Source: a candidate division BRC1 bacterium HGW-BRC1-1 (GTDB lineage Bacteria; Sumerlaeota; Sumerlaeia; Sumerlaeales; Sumerlaeaceae). Taken from it: a stretch of 64,000 bases of DNA. Shown here one piece after another: positions 7,886 to 17,560 of this stretch; the stretch's first letter is position 1, and each line of letters opens with the position of its first letter. The notes below the pieces were generated by a model. The model was given only the letters and a program-made list of their open reading frames with translations. It was not told the origin of the DNA and searched no databases. Where the stretch lies: the NCBI GenBank assembly GCA_002842095.1, contig PHCB01000006.1:270044-334043 (forward strand). Direction: 5' to 3'. The position numbers and the translations under genes were made by a program.

Positions 7886-9442
7886 TCAGCTCGCCGTGTC
7901 GTCCACCCTCGCGGGGCGGTTTTTTCGGTAGTGGGAGATGATCTCCTCGGCCAGGCCGGCGGCGGTGTGGCGTGAGGCTTCGATGGTTACGGGCAGACCG
8001 GCGTCGCGGATTGCCGCGCTGGTCGTCGGGCCGATGGACGCGATATGGACATCCGCAAAGAGGCGCGGCAGGTCCTTTGCCTTCACCGTTTCGGCAAACC
8101 GCTCGAAGGTGGAGGGCGACGTGAACGTGACCAGATGCAGCCGACCCTGCGTGAGCGCGTGGCGCAGACGGGCGATGCCGTCGCGGTCGCCCTCGGTGTC
8201 GTAGAGCGGCAGCACATGCACCTCGGCGCCGCGGGCCGCGAGGTCTTTTTCAAGCTGGTCCCGCGCCACCGAAGCGCGCGGGATGAGCACCCGCGACCCT
8301 TTTTCCACGGCCATGGCCGCGGCCAGTTTCTCCTGCACGAAACCCTTCGGCACGGCGTCGGCGCGCACCCCGTGGGCCCGAAGCGCTTCCGCCGTCTTGT
8401 CGCCCACGGCGGCCACCTTCACGCCCGCCAGGGCGCGGGTGTCGAGGCCCGACGCGTCGAGCTGTTTGAACAGCACCTCCACGGCGTTGGCGCTGGTGAG
8501 GGCGATCCACTGATAGCTTCCGATGTTCTGCAACTCGCGCCGCCTGTCGGGCGTCAGCGCGCGCGGACGCGTGGCGATGGTGGGCATCACCGGCACGTCG
8601 GCCCCGGCATGGGCGAGGCATTGCATCAGTTCGCAGCTTTGGGCCAGCGGTCGCGTAACAGCGGCGCGCACACCGAACAGAGGGCGCTTCTCGGCCCATT
8701 TGACAAGTCCGCGCAGCGCGACCACGGGGCCCACCACGGTGACCGCCGGCGGCAGGAAGTTCATGCGCGTGGCATCCTGCGCCAGTTCGCCCAGCGTGCT
8801 GACCAGCGTCTCCTGCTCGGGCATCGTACCCCAGCGGATCATGGCCGCCGGGGTGTCGGGGCTTTTGCCATGTTTGATCAGTTGCGCCACGATCTCGCGC
8901 ACGTTGCGCACGCTCATGAGAAATACGATGGTCCCGTCGCTGCGCCCCAGCGATTCCCACTCGATCTCGGGGGTGTCGTCGGAGTCGCGGTCGTGTCCGG
9001 CCACCACGTGGAATGCGAGGTTCACATCGCGGTGTGTGAGCGGAATGCCCGCATAGGCCGGCACGGCCAGGGCCGAGCTGATGCCCGGCACCACCTCAAA
9101 AGGAATGCCATGCTCCGCCAGCAAGATTGCTTCCTCGCCACCGCGACCGAAGATAAACGGGTCGCCACCCTTGAGCCGCACCACGATTTTCCCGGCCCGG
9201 GCGCGGTCCAGCAGCGTGGTGTTGGTCTCCTCCTGGGTCATGCTGTGGTCGCCCGGTCGCTTGCCCGCAAAGATCAGTTCCGCACCCTCGGGTGCGTGGC
9301 AAAGCAGGGCCTCGTTGGCCAGGTTGTCATACAAAACAACGTCGGCGAAGGAGAGGCACTCCGCGCCACGCACGGTGATCAAACCCACGTCGCCGGGGCC
9401 GGCGCCCACCAGATAAACTTTCCCACCTCTGCGCTTTGCCAT
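7886..9442 (-). CDS. cobA-hemD: Fused uroporphyrinogen-III C-methyltransferase / uroporphyrinogen-III synthase
   Basis: A 518-residue two-domain enzyme of tetrapyrrole synthesis. Residues 1-250 are the SAM-dependent methyltransferase that adds two methyl groups to uroporphyrinogen III on the way to precorrin-2 (sirohaem and cobalamin branch). Visible signatures are [16 protein letters not shown] at the start, [16 protein letters not shown], and [15 protein letters not shown]. Residues 255-500 are uroporphyrinogen-III synthase, which closes the hydroxymethylbilane ring; [25 protein letters not shown] and [11 protein letters not shown] are typical. Such fusions are common in Gram-positives and several candidate phyla. 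No other haem genes are adjacent, so the gene stands alone between a repeat and a deacetylase. Confidence 0.95.
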   Translation of the reverse strand: MAKRRGGKVYLVGAGPGDVGLITVRGAECLSFADVVLYDNLANEALLCHAPEGAELIFAGKRPGDHSMTQEETNTTLLDRARAGKIVVRLKGGDPFIFGRGGEEAILLAEHGIPFEVVPGISSALAVPAYAGIPLTHRDVNLAFHVVAGHDRDSDDTPEIEWESLGRSDGTIVFLMSVRNVREIVAQLIKHGKSPDTPAAMIRWGTMPEQETLVSTLGELAQDATRMNFLPPAVTVVGPVVALRGLVKWAEKRPLFGVRAAVTRPLAQSCELMQCLAHAGADVPVMPTIATRPRALTPDRRRELQNIGSYQWIALTSANAVEVLFKQLDASGLDTRALAGVKVAAVGDKTAEALRAHGVRADAVPKGFVQEKLAAAMAVEKGSRVLIPRASVARDQLEKDLAARGAEVHVLPLYDTEGDRDGIARLRHALTQGRLHLVTFTSPSTFERFAETVKAKDLPRLFADVHIASIGPTTSAAIRDAGLPVTIEASRHTAAGLAEEIISHYRKNRPARVDDTAS

Positions 9443-9552
9443 GGCTCTCCGTCCGGGATTAAATGGTGATGCGAGCTATGGGAGATAAGACAACGGCGCG
9501 CCGCAAGAGTCGAGAAAGAATTCGAAGTGATGCCCGCTCGGGGCTGGCTAAA

Positions 9553-10731
9553 TCAGTAGAGTCCCCACTCGTTCACGCCGGAGGAAACAAACTCCAGCCA
9601 CACGGCGTCGGCGTTCACGCTGCCGTCGGAGGCCGGGGCCAGACTCACGCGGGCCGCCTGGGCCGTGGTGAACTGCACCTCGCCCAGCAGATTGTAGACG
9701 TCGCCGTTGATGCGCTGGTTCACGAGATACGAGGTGCTGCCGCCAGCGTGATTGACGGTGTATGTGGCCGCCGACGACCGGGCCGGAACCGACGACCAGC
9801 GCGCATGGACGCGATAAACTCCCGGGCGGGGAACAAACGCAGACCACTCCGCAGGAGCGCCCGCCCCGGCAACATGAATGCGACCGGACCCACCCGCCTG
9901 TGAACTTCCGGCGATGACGGGCCACTGGGTTTCGTCAGCGTAAAAATGCACGTCGGAGTCGTCCATCACCCAGCCGGGGCCGGGAGCGGTTTGGAAGGCG
10001 GTGAACCCCAGATCATCTTTGAACCGGTCAAAGGTTACGGTATCCACCTGCTTGCGCTGGAGTTCCAGGTCGGGGGTGTCGTGGGTGTTGATGCCGCCAC
10101 CCACCACGAAGCCGCCCGTATAGCCGGCCGTGGCGCATTCCTCGAGGGTAATGGCGTTGTAGTCGCCGTAAGAATAAGCGATGAATTTGCAGTTCTTTCC
10201 GGGCATGTTGCTGTTGAGGGCCGCGCGCGAATTGACGACCTCCGCCCGCTGCTGGGTGCGGGTGAGGGTCGAAAGGTGGGGGTGGGTCACGGTGTGCGAC
10301 TCGCTGATGATCGCGCCGCTTTGTTCCATCTGGTTAATCTGCGCCCAACTGCAATAGTGCAATCCCGCGGTTTGGCCCACGGAAGCGCTGATGGTGAAAT
10401 TGACAATCTTCAGCCCCCGCGCCTGCAGGATGGGCCACATACTCGTGTAGACCAGAATATAGTTGTCGTCCACTGTGAGCAGCACCGGCCGCATGGGCAG
10501 CGGGGCGTTGTCGTTCTTCCACGCCATGAACTCGTCGGGCGTGATGGCTTTGTAGTCGTTCGCCACCAGAAAATCCATGTCGCGCGTGAAGTTGGCCTCC
10601 ACATAACCGAGGTTCGGGTGGGCATGATACAGAAGCACAGGCATCTGGGCCTGAGCAGAAGAAGCCATAGCGAGACCGAGCAATACCGCTGAAAAACGAC
10701 AGAGAGCCTTGAAAGAAAAATGGCTGTTCAC
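9553..10731 (-). CDS. Exported polysaccharide deacetylase with C-terminal golvesin-like domain (paralogue 1)
   Basis: A 392-residue secreted protein. The signal peptide (residues 1-29) ends with SAQAQ. Residues about 30-230 are a NodB/carbohydrate esterase 4 domain: MPVLLYHAH, the metal-binding Asp pair in LLTVDDNY (usually TFDD), SHTVTHPHLS (the H-x3-H metal ligands) and YSYGDYN (motif 3). These enzymes remove N- or O-acetyl groups from chitin-like, peptidoglycan or exopolysaccharide chains. Residues about 255-385 form a beta-rich domain like the golvesin C-terminal/xanthan-lyase-type module (VHFYADE, YRVHARW, NADAVWLEF). It shares the overall layout and the end (S.GV..W.LY) with the protein at 36584-37777. 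The first codon is GTG with no good ribosome binding site nearby, so the true start could differ. Confidence 0.85.
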   Translation of the reverse strand: MNSHFSFKALCRFSAVLLGLAMASSAQAQMPVLLYHAHPNLGYVEANFTRDMDFLVANDYKAITPDEFMAWKNDNAPLPMRPVLLTVDDNYILVYTSMWPILQARGLKIVNFTISASVGQTAGLHYCSWAQINQMEQSGAIISESHTVTHPHLSTLTRTQQRAEVVNSRAALNSNMPGKNCKFIAYSYGDYNAITLEECATAGYTGGFVVGGGINTHDTPDLELQRKQVDTVTFDRFKDDLGFTAFQTAPGPGWVMDDSDVHFYADETQWPVIAGSSQAGGSGRIHVAGAGAPAEWSAFVPRPGVYRVHARWSSVPARSSAATYTVNHAGGSTSYLVNQRINGDVYNLLGEVQFTTAQAARVSLAPASDGSVNADAVWLEFVSSGVNEWGLY

Positions 10732-11096
10732 AGGGAGGGGTGGAACTCCTGGGATTATTTTTTGAGGAAAATAACAGACTCGGACACCTAAGTCCTCCCA
10801 AAGGCACTACCCAGCCCACCCATTAAAGCAAGCATAAGCCGACCGCAGGGGTCATATGACGCAGACATTCCTGTCTGCGCCCCCCTCCCCCATTCTTTAC
10901 GCTTGCCCTTGGTCATTCAAGTGGACTTGCATGATGTGCGTTCGGCGACTCGTGGGTTCGCGGCTGAGGTTGCGCTTGCCTTTTGCAGGCAAACGACAAT
11001 CATTCCTGTTGGTATCCTTGCCATTTTACAGCCAACCTCGGTGGGGAACGATCAGCTTCCGACATCCAGACCAAATTGACCAAAGGGAATACGGCA
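10732..11096. other. Divergent intergenic region between two exported-protein genes
   Basis: About 365 bases separating divergent genes. It must hold the promoters of both, but I cannot assign -35/-10 boxes with confidence. A perfect 8-bp hairpin, CGCAGACA-TTCC-TGTCTGCG, sits at 10860-10879 and resembles short palindromes that are often scattered in intergenic DNA. A smaller TTGCCT..AGGCAA stem lies near 10976-10992. No gene is evident. Confidence 0.5.
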
Positions 11097-12575
11097 TTGA
11101 AACGCATCCAACTTTTTGCGACCGTTCTTGCGGCCTGCCTGACTGCACCACTGTTTGCTCAACAGACGACTGAAATCATCGTGGAATCTTTTCCCGATGG
11201 GAAGAACGCCACGGGTTTCAGCAAAACTAACGGCAATTGGAATGAGAGCGTAAACAAGAGCATGGCTGCGGGTCTCACCGCTTCCAAATCTGTATACAAA
11301 ACCCTCGAGATGCCCGGCTCCGCCATGTTCAAGGCGGACGTGCCCGAAGATGGCAAGTACGACGTGTTTGTAACCTACCCCTCCTCTGGCAATGCAAGCG
11401 GCGTGATTTATACCATCACCCATGCCGCCGGAAAAACCGTGGTGAACCAGGACCAGTATGGGACGGGGAATGACCCGGCAACACCCGCCAACACATGGAT
11501 CTCGCTGGGGACTTATGATTTCAAAAAAGACGTACCGGCCTCCGTCGAAATCACGGATCCCAATACTAAAATCGCCCCCGACTCCAACGAGCCCAACCAA
11601 CGGATTTATGCCGACGCCATCAAGCTGACACCCAACGCCGGCACTCCCATGGTGGCGGCTGTGTCCACGGTCAGCGGTTCTGTGGCCGCTGCATCTGCTC
11701 CCGCCGCTGTAGCCATTTCAGGAACCGCTTCTGTTCCCGGAGCACCCGCCCTTGCTTCGGCAACCACAGCGACCGCAGAAGGCCTGCCGGGCTTGAGCGC
11801 CGCCGCCCCGGGTAAAGATTTGCCGAGCCTGAGCGCTGCATCTCCCGCCCAAAACCTGCCCGGCTTGAGCGCCGCCTCCCCGGCTCAGAACCTGCCGGGT
11901 CTCGCCGCCGCCGCAGTACCCCAAACGGCCACCGCAACCACTGTTGCCGACGCAGCACCGGCCGCACCCGCGACTGCGCTGCCCGGACTTTCCGCAGCCT
12001 CCTCGGCTCCCTCCAGCGAATTGCCCGGCCTGAACGCCGCAGCTCCCTCGGCAGGAGTTCCCGCCCTCACGGCGCTGCCCACAAGCCCGGCCCCCACGCC
12101 CGACGCAGGCCCGCCCTCACTGCCGCTGCTCAACGCGCCGAAACCGGTCACCATGCCTACAGCCTCAACCCCGGCTCCCGCCCCCCCGATGATCGCGGCG
12201 GTTCCGGTGCCCACACCCGTTCTGGGCGTGGAAGGCGCGGCTGACATCGGCTGGTCCTATGACATTGGTGCCGCACAGGCTGTGGCGGAAAAGAAGGACA
12301 GCAAAATTTTTGTATTCCTCACGGCCCCCAACAACAGAATGGGCATCAAATACGAAACGGAATTTTTCACAAATCCCGCCGTGCGTGCCCAGATGGACCG
12401 CTTCGTTCCGTTGCGGCTGAACTTCCCCACCAACTCCCACTATGCATATAAACTGGGAGCCATGGGTGGCGGCAAAATCGCCGTCATCGACCGCTCCGAA
12501 ACGGTGCTATTGAACATCGACCAGATTCCTGCATCGCCCGAGGAATTGGTGAAAATGCTCGAAGGCGTGAAGTAA
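11097..12575 (+). CDS. Exported golvesin-like / Pro-Ala linker / thioredoxin-like protein
   Basis: A 492-residue protein of unknown function. I place the start at TTG 11097, where a signal peptide begins (KRIQLFATVLAACLTAPLFAQ within the first 22 residues) and AAAGGGA lies about ten bases upstream; the frame is open earlier but reads as non-coding. Residues about 25-165 resemble the golvesin C-terminal-like beta module (VESFPDG..ATGFSKTNGNW, YDVFVTYPSSGNASGVIYTI, YADAIKL). Residues about 180-370 are low complexity, rich in Ala, Pro and Ser, with repeats of LPGLSAAS. The last 120 residues look like a thioredoxin fold (AVAEKKDSKIFVFLTAP, FVPLRLNF, IAVID), but the CxxC pair is missing (APNNRMG instead). 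A binding or structural role outside the membrane is more likely than oxidoreductase activity. Confidence 0.8.
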   Translation: MKRIQLFATVLAACLTAPLFAQQTTEIIVESFPDGKNATGFSKTNGNWNESVNKSMAAGLTASKSVYKTLEMPGSAMFKADVPEDGKYDVFVTYPSSGNASGVIYTITHAAGKTVVNQDQYGTGNDPATPANTWISLGTYDFKKDVPASVEITDPNTKIAPDSNEPNQRIYADAIKLTPNAGTPMVAAVSTVSGSVAAASAPAAVAISGTASVPGAPALASATTATAEGLPGLSAAAPGKDLPSLSAASPAQNLPGLSAASPAQNLPGLAAAAVPQTATATTVADAAPAAPATALPGLSAASSAPSSELPGLNAAAPSAGVPALTALPTSPAPTPDAGPPSLPLLNAPKPVTMPTASTPAPAPPMIAAVPVPTPVLGVEGAADIGWSYDIGAAQAVAEKKDSKIFVFLTAPNNRMGIKYETEFFTNPAVRAQMDRFVPLRLNFPTNSHYAYKLGAMGGGKIAVIDRSETVLLNIDQIPASPEELVKMLEGVK

Positions 12576-12667
12576 CCCGGCGGGGGGCCGGCTCGACGCC
12601 AGTCCCCACGTCACACCGCCAGCAGAATTGGTGAACAACCACCGCGTCGCGTGGCTAAAGCACGGAT

Positions 12668-13624
12668 ATGCCCAGGCCAGCCTCCGCGAAACATCCCAAA
12701 CGTGCTCCATCCGCCGCCAAGGTGGAGGAACTGCGCGGTTTCCTTGACGACCTGATGCTGCGCTACCATCGCCCCGAGTTCCTCGGGACGGACCCTCTGG
12801 CGATGGTTCACGCGCTGCCGCCGGGCCTTGACCGCGAAGTGGGCGCGTTACTGGCGGCGCTGCTTGCTTATGGTAACGTGAAGCAAATCCAACGCAGCCT
12901 GAACATCCTTTTCACCGCAATGGACGGAAGGCCCGGTCGCTTCGTTTCGCAATTCAATCATCACCACGCAGCCGCGGCCCTCGACGGATTCAAGCACCGT
13001 TTCACCACCGCCGACGACGTGCTGGCCCTCTGCCACCTGCTGCACGAGGCCCTTGCCGGCGCCGATTCGCTGGAACCGTTTTTCCTGCGCGGATGCCGCT
13101 TCGACGACGAAACCGACCTGGCCCTCGCGGCCGGGCGCTTCGTGGAGAATCTCTGCGCGCAGGATTTCGGCGCGCATCTCGATCGCGAAACCGTCATCAC
13201 GCGCACATCCTTCAAGCACCTGCTGCCCCGCGCCGATCACGGCAGCGCCGCCAAGCGCGTGCATCTGTGGCTGCGCTGGATGGTGCGCCCGGCGGATGGC
13301 GTGGATCTGGGCCTGTGGCGCACCGTGCCCGCCTCGCACCTGCTGGTGCCCGTGGACACCCACCTCCTGCGCCTCGGGCGGCACCTGGGATTCACCCGCC
13401 TCACAACCCACTCGCTGGCCGCATCGCGCGAAATTACCGCCGCCCTGCGCCGCGTGCATCCCACCGACCCGACGCGATACGACTTCGCTCTGTGCCGGCT
13501 GGGGATCCTGCAAGCCTGCCCCACGGCCAGCAGGATGGAGGCCTGCCTGCAATGCGAACTGCGTCTCGCCTGCACCACCCATCGCCGCCTTGCCCGCAAG
13601 CCGCGCCACCCTCTCTCCAGCTAA
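12668..13624 (+). CDS. TIGR02757/DUF2400 family protein
   Basis: A 318-residue protein matching the TIGR02757 (DUF2400) family in length and motifs: an N-terminal LDDLMLRYHRPEFLGTDPL, GALLAALLAYGNVKQIQRSL, a central LPRADHGSAAKRVHLWLRWM, LVPVDTHLLRLGRHLGFT and a C-terminal cysteine cluster (C.LGIL..C...C..C.L...C). The family fold is like HhH-GPD base-excision glycosylases with a cysteine cluster at the end, but its substrate is not established. It lies 92 bases after the golvesin/thioredoxin-like gene and 119 bases before rpsA, on the same strand. Confidence 0.9.
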   Translation: MPRPASAKHPKRAPSAAKVEELRGFLDDLMLRYHRPEFLGTDPLAMVHALPPGLDREVGALLAALLAYGNVKQIQRSLNILFTAMDGRPGRFVSQFNHHHAAAALDGFKHRFTTADDVLALCHLLHEALAGADSLEPFFLRGCRFDDETDLALAAGRFVENLCAQDFGAHLDRETVITRTSFKHLLPRADHGSAAKRVHLWLRWMVRPADGVDLGLWRTVPASHLLVPVDTHLLRLGRHLGFTRLTTHSLAASREITAALRRVHPTDPTRYDFALCRLGILQACPTASRMEACLQCELRLACTTHRRLARKPRHPLSS

Positions 13625-13743
13625 TTTCTCGCCAAACTCATGTTGGGGCTTGCGCATAACCTGCGCGGGCTTTTGTGTTTCTGGCTGTAAAGAATTTTTG
13701 AGGAGAATCTCTCCTCAACCGACAGACAGGACAACCCCGACCC

Positions 13744-15462
13744 ATGAGCCAGAACCCTCCTAACACGCCCGCAGGTATGGACGACGAAGAAGATTTTGAA
13801 GCGCTGTTGCAAGATCACCTTCCCCAGGCCGCACCCAAGCACAAAGGCGAGCTGGTGGATGCCAACGTGACCGGAATTTTCGATGACGTTGTGATGGTGA
13901 GCTTCGGTTCGAAAGACGAGGCACCCATCGCCATCGAAGAATTTATGGATGCCGGCAAACAACTGACCGTGCAGGTGGGCGACAGCGTGCGCGTGCTTCT
14001 GGCGGGATGGACCGACGACGGCGAGCCGGAGATGAGCTACAAGAAAGCCCGCGCCGCCGGTGCAGGCACCATGCTACGCGAAGCCCACGACGCCGGAGTG
14101 CCCGTGCGCGGCATCGTGACGAAGGCTGTATCTGGTGGCGTGATTGTGGACGTCGGCATGCCCGCGTTCATGCCCGGCAGCCAGGCCGATGTGGTGCGCC
14201 TGCCCGACCTGTCGGTTCTGATTGGTCGCGAAATTGAAGCCTACGTGCTGGAATATGACGAGGGCCGCAACCGCGCGCTGCTGTCGCGCCGCAAACTGCT
14301 GGCCGAGCGCAACGAGGCCGCCCGTGGTGGGTTTCTCGAAAAGCTTCTGCCCGGCGACACCGTAAAGGGAACCGTGCGCGACGTGCTGGACTTCGGCGTT
14401 TTCGTAGCCCTCGGCCCCGTGGATGCCATGATTCCCCGCAGTGAGTTGACCTACGACCGCGGCATGCACCCCACCGAAGTGGTAAAGGTGGGCGAGGCCA
14501 TCGAAGCGAAGATTCTCGAGATCAACACCGAAACGGGCAAGATCACGCTGTCGCGCAAGCGGCTGGGCGAAGACCCGTGGGACAAGATTGACGAGCATTA
14601 CCCCGTCGGCAGCACCGTGACCGGCAAGGTCACCGGCGTGCAGAGCTTCGGCGCTTTCGTTCAACTGCGCGAAGGAATCACGGGACTCATCCACGCGGCG
14701 AACATCAGTTGGGACAGCGCCAAGAAATCCGCCGCCGACAAATTTGTCGTGGGCGATTCGGTCTCCTGCCAGATCGTGGACATCGACAAGGAGAAGAAGC
14801 GCCTGGGCCTGAGCCTCAAGCATCTCTCGCGCGACCCCTGGCTCGATACCACCACGCGTTTCCCTGTCGGCTCGCGCCAAAAGGGCAAAGTGAAAGAGAT
14901 CCGCGATTTCGGCGCCATCGTCCAACTCGACGAGAACACCGACGGTCTGCTGCACATCGGCGACCTGAGCTGGACCACACGCCCCAAGCACCCGAGCGAG
15001 TTCGTATCCGACGGGCAGGAAGTGGAAGTGGTGGTGCTGGCGCTGGACGCCGGCAAGCGCCGCATCAGCCTCGGCATGAAGCAAATGACCGGCTCACCCT
15101 TCGAGCAATTCGTCTCGTCGCATCCGGTCGGCTCGGTGACCACGGGCAAGATCAGCCGCCTCGAGCGCTTCGGCGCATTCGTGGAACTGGCGCCGGGCTT
15201 GGAAGGCCTCATCCACATCAGCGAGCTTGACGATCAGCGCGTTGATACCCCCGAGCGCGTTGTGCACGTGGGCGAAGAGGTGAACGTGAAGGTGCTGGAA
15301 CTGAACGCCGCGAAGGGCCGCATCGGCCTGTCGCGCAAGGGCGCCCTCGCCGACCAGGAACGCGAGAACATCAAAGCCTACACCAGCAAAAGCGACGCAA
15401 AGCCCACCGGTCTCTCCCTCGGCGATGCCCTGAAAGCCGCCATGAAAAACAAGCCGGAGTAA
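13744..15462 (+). CDS. rpsA: 30S ribosomal protein S1, six S1 domains
   Basis: A 572-residue protein built from six S1 (OB-fold) RNA-binding repeats at roughly residues 35-105, 118-188, 203-275, 290-362, 375-450 and 462-532. Repeats three to six carry the typical G.V..I..FGAFV.L..G..GLIH signature; the first two are more divergent, as in other S1 proteins where they bind the ribosome through S2. S1 helps structured mRNAs onto the 30S subunit. The length is near that of the E. coli protein (557). The gene ends at a strong hairpin terminator shared with the convergent ferritin gene. Confidence 0.95.
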   Translation: MSQNPPNTPAGMDDEEDFEALLQDHLPQAAPKHKGELVDANVTGIFDDVVMVSFGSKDEAPIAIEEFMDAGKQLTVQVGDSVRVLLAGWTDDGEPEMSYKKARAAGAGTMLREAHDAGVPVRGIVTKAVSGGVIVDVGMPAFMPGSQADVVRLPDLSVLIGREIEAYVLEYDEGRNRALLSRRKLLAERNEAARGGFLEKLLPGDTVKGTVRDVLDFGVFVALGPVDAMIPRSELTYDRGMHPTEVVKVGEAIEAKILEINTETGKITLSRKRLGEDPWDKIDEHYPVGSTVTGKVTGVQSFGAFVQLREGITGLIHAANISWDSAKKSAADKFVVGDSVSCQIVDIDKEKKRLGLSLKHLSRDPWLDTTTRFPVGSRQKGKVKEIRDFGAIVQLDENTDGLLHIGDLSWTTRPKHPSEFVSDGQEVEVVVLALDAGKRRISLGMKQMTGSPFEQFVSSHPVGSVTTGKISRLERFGAFVELAPGLEGLIHISELDDQRVDTPERVVHVGEEVNVKVLELNAAKGRIGLSRKGALADQERENIKAYTSKSDAKPTGLSLGDALKAAMKNKPE

Positions 15463-15475
15463 GGGTTAAATACTC

Positions 15476-15593
15476 CGACACAAAGTCACGAAGACACAAA
15501 GAAAAGCAAAAGCCGCAAAGGTCTCGCGACCCTTGCGGCTTTTCTTTTAATCTATGTTTTTAGCTTTTCTTTGCGTCTTTGCGTCAAAGTTTT
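15476..15593. repeat. CTTTGCG/CTTCGTG simple-sequence repeat, copy 3, with inverted halves
   Basis: The same family as 3481-3580 but present twice in opposite orientation: the left half reads ACAAAGTCACGAAGACACAA and the right half CTTTTCTTTGCGTCTTTGCG. The terminator at 15507-15548 sits between the halves. Confidence 0.7.
15507..15548. terminator. Bidirectional hairpin terminator between rpsA and ferritin
   Basis: AAAAGCCGCAAAGG, loop TCTCGCGA, then CCCTTGCGGCTTTTCTTTT: an 11-bp stem with one mismatch, flanked by A residues on the left and T residues on the right. It can terminate rpsA on the plus strand and the convergent ferritin gene on the minus strand. Confidence 0.85.
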
Positions 15594-15597
15594 ACAA

Positions 15598-16092
15598 TTA
15601 CTCTCCGCGGCTGCCGAAGTAGCGGTCCACTTCCATCTTGGCCACCATGTCGTCGCCGACCACCTTCAGGCTGCCAACGGCCTTGCGGGCCACCATTTCC
15701 TCTTCCACCTGCTCGGTGAGGAACCATTGCAGTTGCACGGCCAGCGCGTGGGCCTTCTCGCTCATGGCCAGCTCATACAGCTTCTCGATGCTTGCGCTCA
15801 CCATTCTCTCGTGAGCCAGGGCACCTTCGAAAGTTTCCAGCAGACTTCCGTATTCGGCCTTGGGTGCAGGGATGGCCGCCATCGTTACGGGGGCGTCGTA
15901 CTCTGCGAGGTAACGGTACAGCTTCATGGCGTGCTCGACTTCTTCCTTGCTCTGGGCGCGGAACCAGCGGGCGCTTCCACGGAAGTGGGCATTGTCGCAC
16001 CAGGCGGCCATGCCCAGATAAACGTATGCCGAGGAGAGCTCGAGGTTGATCTGCTTGTTCATTGCTTCAATCATCGCGGGACTAAGCTTCAT
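15598..16092 (-). CDS. ftn: Ferritin (non-haem iron storage)
   Basis: A 164-residue four-helix ferritin. The ferroxidase ligands are recognisable: E17 and Y24 region in LELSSAYVYLGMAAWC, the E..H pair in SKEEVEHAMKLYRYL, E in ETFEGALAHE, and QLQWFLTEQVEEE in the last long helix. It oxidises Fe(II) and stores it as a ferric mineral in a 24-subunit cytoplasmic shell. Length matches bacterial FtnA. A ribosome binding site (AAAGGA) precedes the ATG. The gene stands alone between accD and rpsA. Confidence 0.95.
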   Translation of the reverse strand: MKLSPAMIEAMNKQINLELSSAYVYLGMAAWCDNAHFRGSARWFRAQSKEEVEHAMKLYRYLAEYDAPVTMAAIPAPKAEYGSLLETFEGALAHERMVSASIEKLYELAMSEKAHALAVQLQWFLTEQVEEEMVARKAVGSLKVVGDDMVAKMEVDRYFGSRGE

Positions 16093-16164
16093 GTTGGGTT
16101 TTCCTTTATGGATGTGTGTCGTCTGATGCTATTGGTGCAGTAAACTTATGACCGATGCGGTCCG

Positions 16165-17121
16165 TCAGGACGCCTCGTCAGCGGTGGCAGGTTCTATGGC
16201 CTCCACGACCTCGTCCACGGGCGTGGCGGCTTCCGAACCGATTTCCTCCGGTGCCTCGGGGAAACGATCTCCCTTGCGACCGGTGAAATAAAACAGCATG
16301 ATAGAGAGATTCTTTTTCATCTCACCACGCTCGGTGATCAGGTCGAGGAAACCGTGCTCCAGCACGAAATCGCTCTTCTGAAAGCCCTTGGGTAAAATCT
16401 GGTTGATGGTCTGCTGAATGACGCGGGGCCCGGCGAACCCGATGAGCGCCTCCGGTTCGGCCAGAATGATATCGCCAAGGCTGGCATAGCTTGCCATCAC
16501 GCCCGCCGTGCTGGGGTTGGTCAACACGCTGAAATAAGGCAGTTTCTTCGCCGCCAGTAACGTGAGCGCACCACTGGTCTTGGCCATCTGCATGAGCGAG
16601 AGGATGCCCTCCTGCATGCGTGCGCCACCCGATGCGCTGACGATGATAACCGGCAGGCCGTTGTCGGCCGCATGTTCGATGAGCCGCGTGATCCGCTCGC
16701 CCACCACGGCACCCATGCTGCCGCCCACGAACTCGAACACCATCACGGCCAGCGCCACGGGGTGACCATCCAACTGGCCGGTACCCGTGATGACGCCTTC
16801 GTCGAAACCGCTTTTTTTCTGCGCAGCCTTCAGGCGCGAGCCATAATCTTTCGAGTCGACAAACTTCAGCGCATCGGTGGGTTGCACCTCGGTGAACATC
16901 TCCTCGAAGGTGCCATCGTCGATCAGCAATTCCACCCGCTCGCGCGCCCCCAGCTTGTGGTGGAAACCGCACTTGGGACAGACGTTGAGATTTTCCTCGA
17001 AATCCCGGGTGACGATGGGGGCGAAACATTTTTCGCACTTAGTCCACAGACCCTCGGGGATACGGTCGCGCATCACTGCCGGTTTGAGCGTCGTGTACTT
17101 GTCTTTTTTAAACCAGGGCAT
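16165..17121 (-). CDS. accD: Acetyl-CoA carboxylase carboxyltransferase subunit beta
   Basis: A 318-residue AccD subunit, which with AccA transfers CO2 from carboxybiotin to acetyl-CoA to make malonyl-CoA for fatty acid synthesis. The start is set at MPWFKK, typical of the family, 19 codons inside the longer open frame. A zinc ribbon follows (C..C at CEKC and C..C at CPKCG, residues about 27-49), then the crotonase-like domain with VITGTGQLDGHPVALAVM, SASGGARMQEG and PTSxGV-like NPSTAGVMAS. The last 30 or so residues are an acidic, variable tail. accA is not in the window. Confidence 0.95.
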   Translation of the reverse strand: MPWFKKDKYTTLKPAVMRDRIPEGLWTKCEKCFAPIVTRDFEENLNVCPKCGFHHKLGARERVELLIDDGTFEEMFTEVQPTDALKFVDSKDYGSRLKAAQKKSGFDEGVITGTGQLDGHPVALAVMVFEFVGGSMGAVVGERITRLIEHAADNGLPVIIVSASGGARMQEGILSLMQMAKTSGALTLLAAKKLPYFSVLTNPSTAGVMASYASLGDIILAEPEALIGFAGPRVIQQTINQILPKGFQKSDFVLEHGFLDLITERGEMKKNLSIMLFYFTGRKGDRFPEAPEEIGSEAATPVDEVVEAIEPATADEAS

Positions 17122-17294
17122 CCGCAGAACCTCGCTGAAATGGCGACCCGGCACCGGCTTCGGCGCGCAAAGTCTCAATGATCGTACCCCTGAACGGATG
17201 AATCAATCACGCCCACGAAACCCCTCGCACAAAAGTTGCACGGGAATGAGAATGCCCCCCGCCTGACGCGGTAATACCGCAATGCCCCACCCGT

Positions 17295-17381
17295 GCCGGA
17301 GTGGCGGAATTGGCAGACGCACTAGATTCAGGTTCTAGCGGTCGCAAGGCTGTGCAGGTTCAAGTCCTGTCTCCGGCACCA
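17295..17381 (+). tRNA. tRNA-Leu (anticodon CAG)
   Basis: An 87-base tRNA ending in an encoded CCA. The acceptor stem pairs GCCGGAG with CTCCGGC; D-arm GGCGGAATTGGCAGACGC; anticodon stem CTAGA / TCTAG around the loop TTCAGGT, giving anticodon CAG; a long variable arm (class II) as required for leucine; T-arm with GGTTCAAGTCC. The gene is followed by a low-GC region and a gene of lower GC on the other strand. Confidence 0.95.
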
Positions 17382-17495
17382 ACTCTTTTTCAATCCATCC
17401 TTCTGCTTTCCCAACGAATGCAGCGTTGATAAAAGTCGAATTCCCCAACGGTTAATAATGTGTATTTCTATGCTTGGTTCAGGGAAACCTGATAG

Positions 17496-17512
17496 CCGGA
17501 CACTTCGTCCGG
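17496..17512 (+). other. Small perfect hairpin downstream of tRNA-Leu
   Basis: CCGGAC, loop ACTTC, GTCCGG. It has no T-run behind it, so it is not a terminator by itself. It may be part of the tRNA trailer or an unrelated palindrome. Confidence 0.4.
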
Positions 17513-17560
17513 TGCCTCTGGTCGGCTTGATAGGGTTACGCCCGCCAGACGTCAGTTTAA

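Noticed and set aside
8045-9469. Long plus-strand frame opposite cobA-hemD
   Set aside because: Shadow of a conserved enzyme in high-GC DNA.
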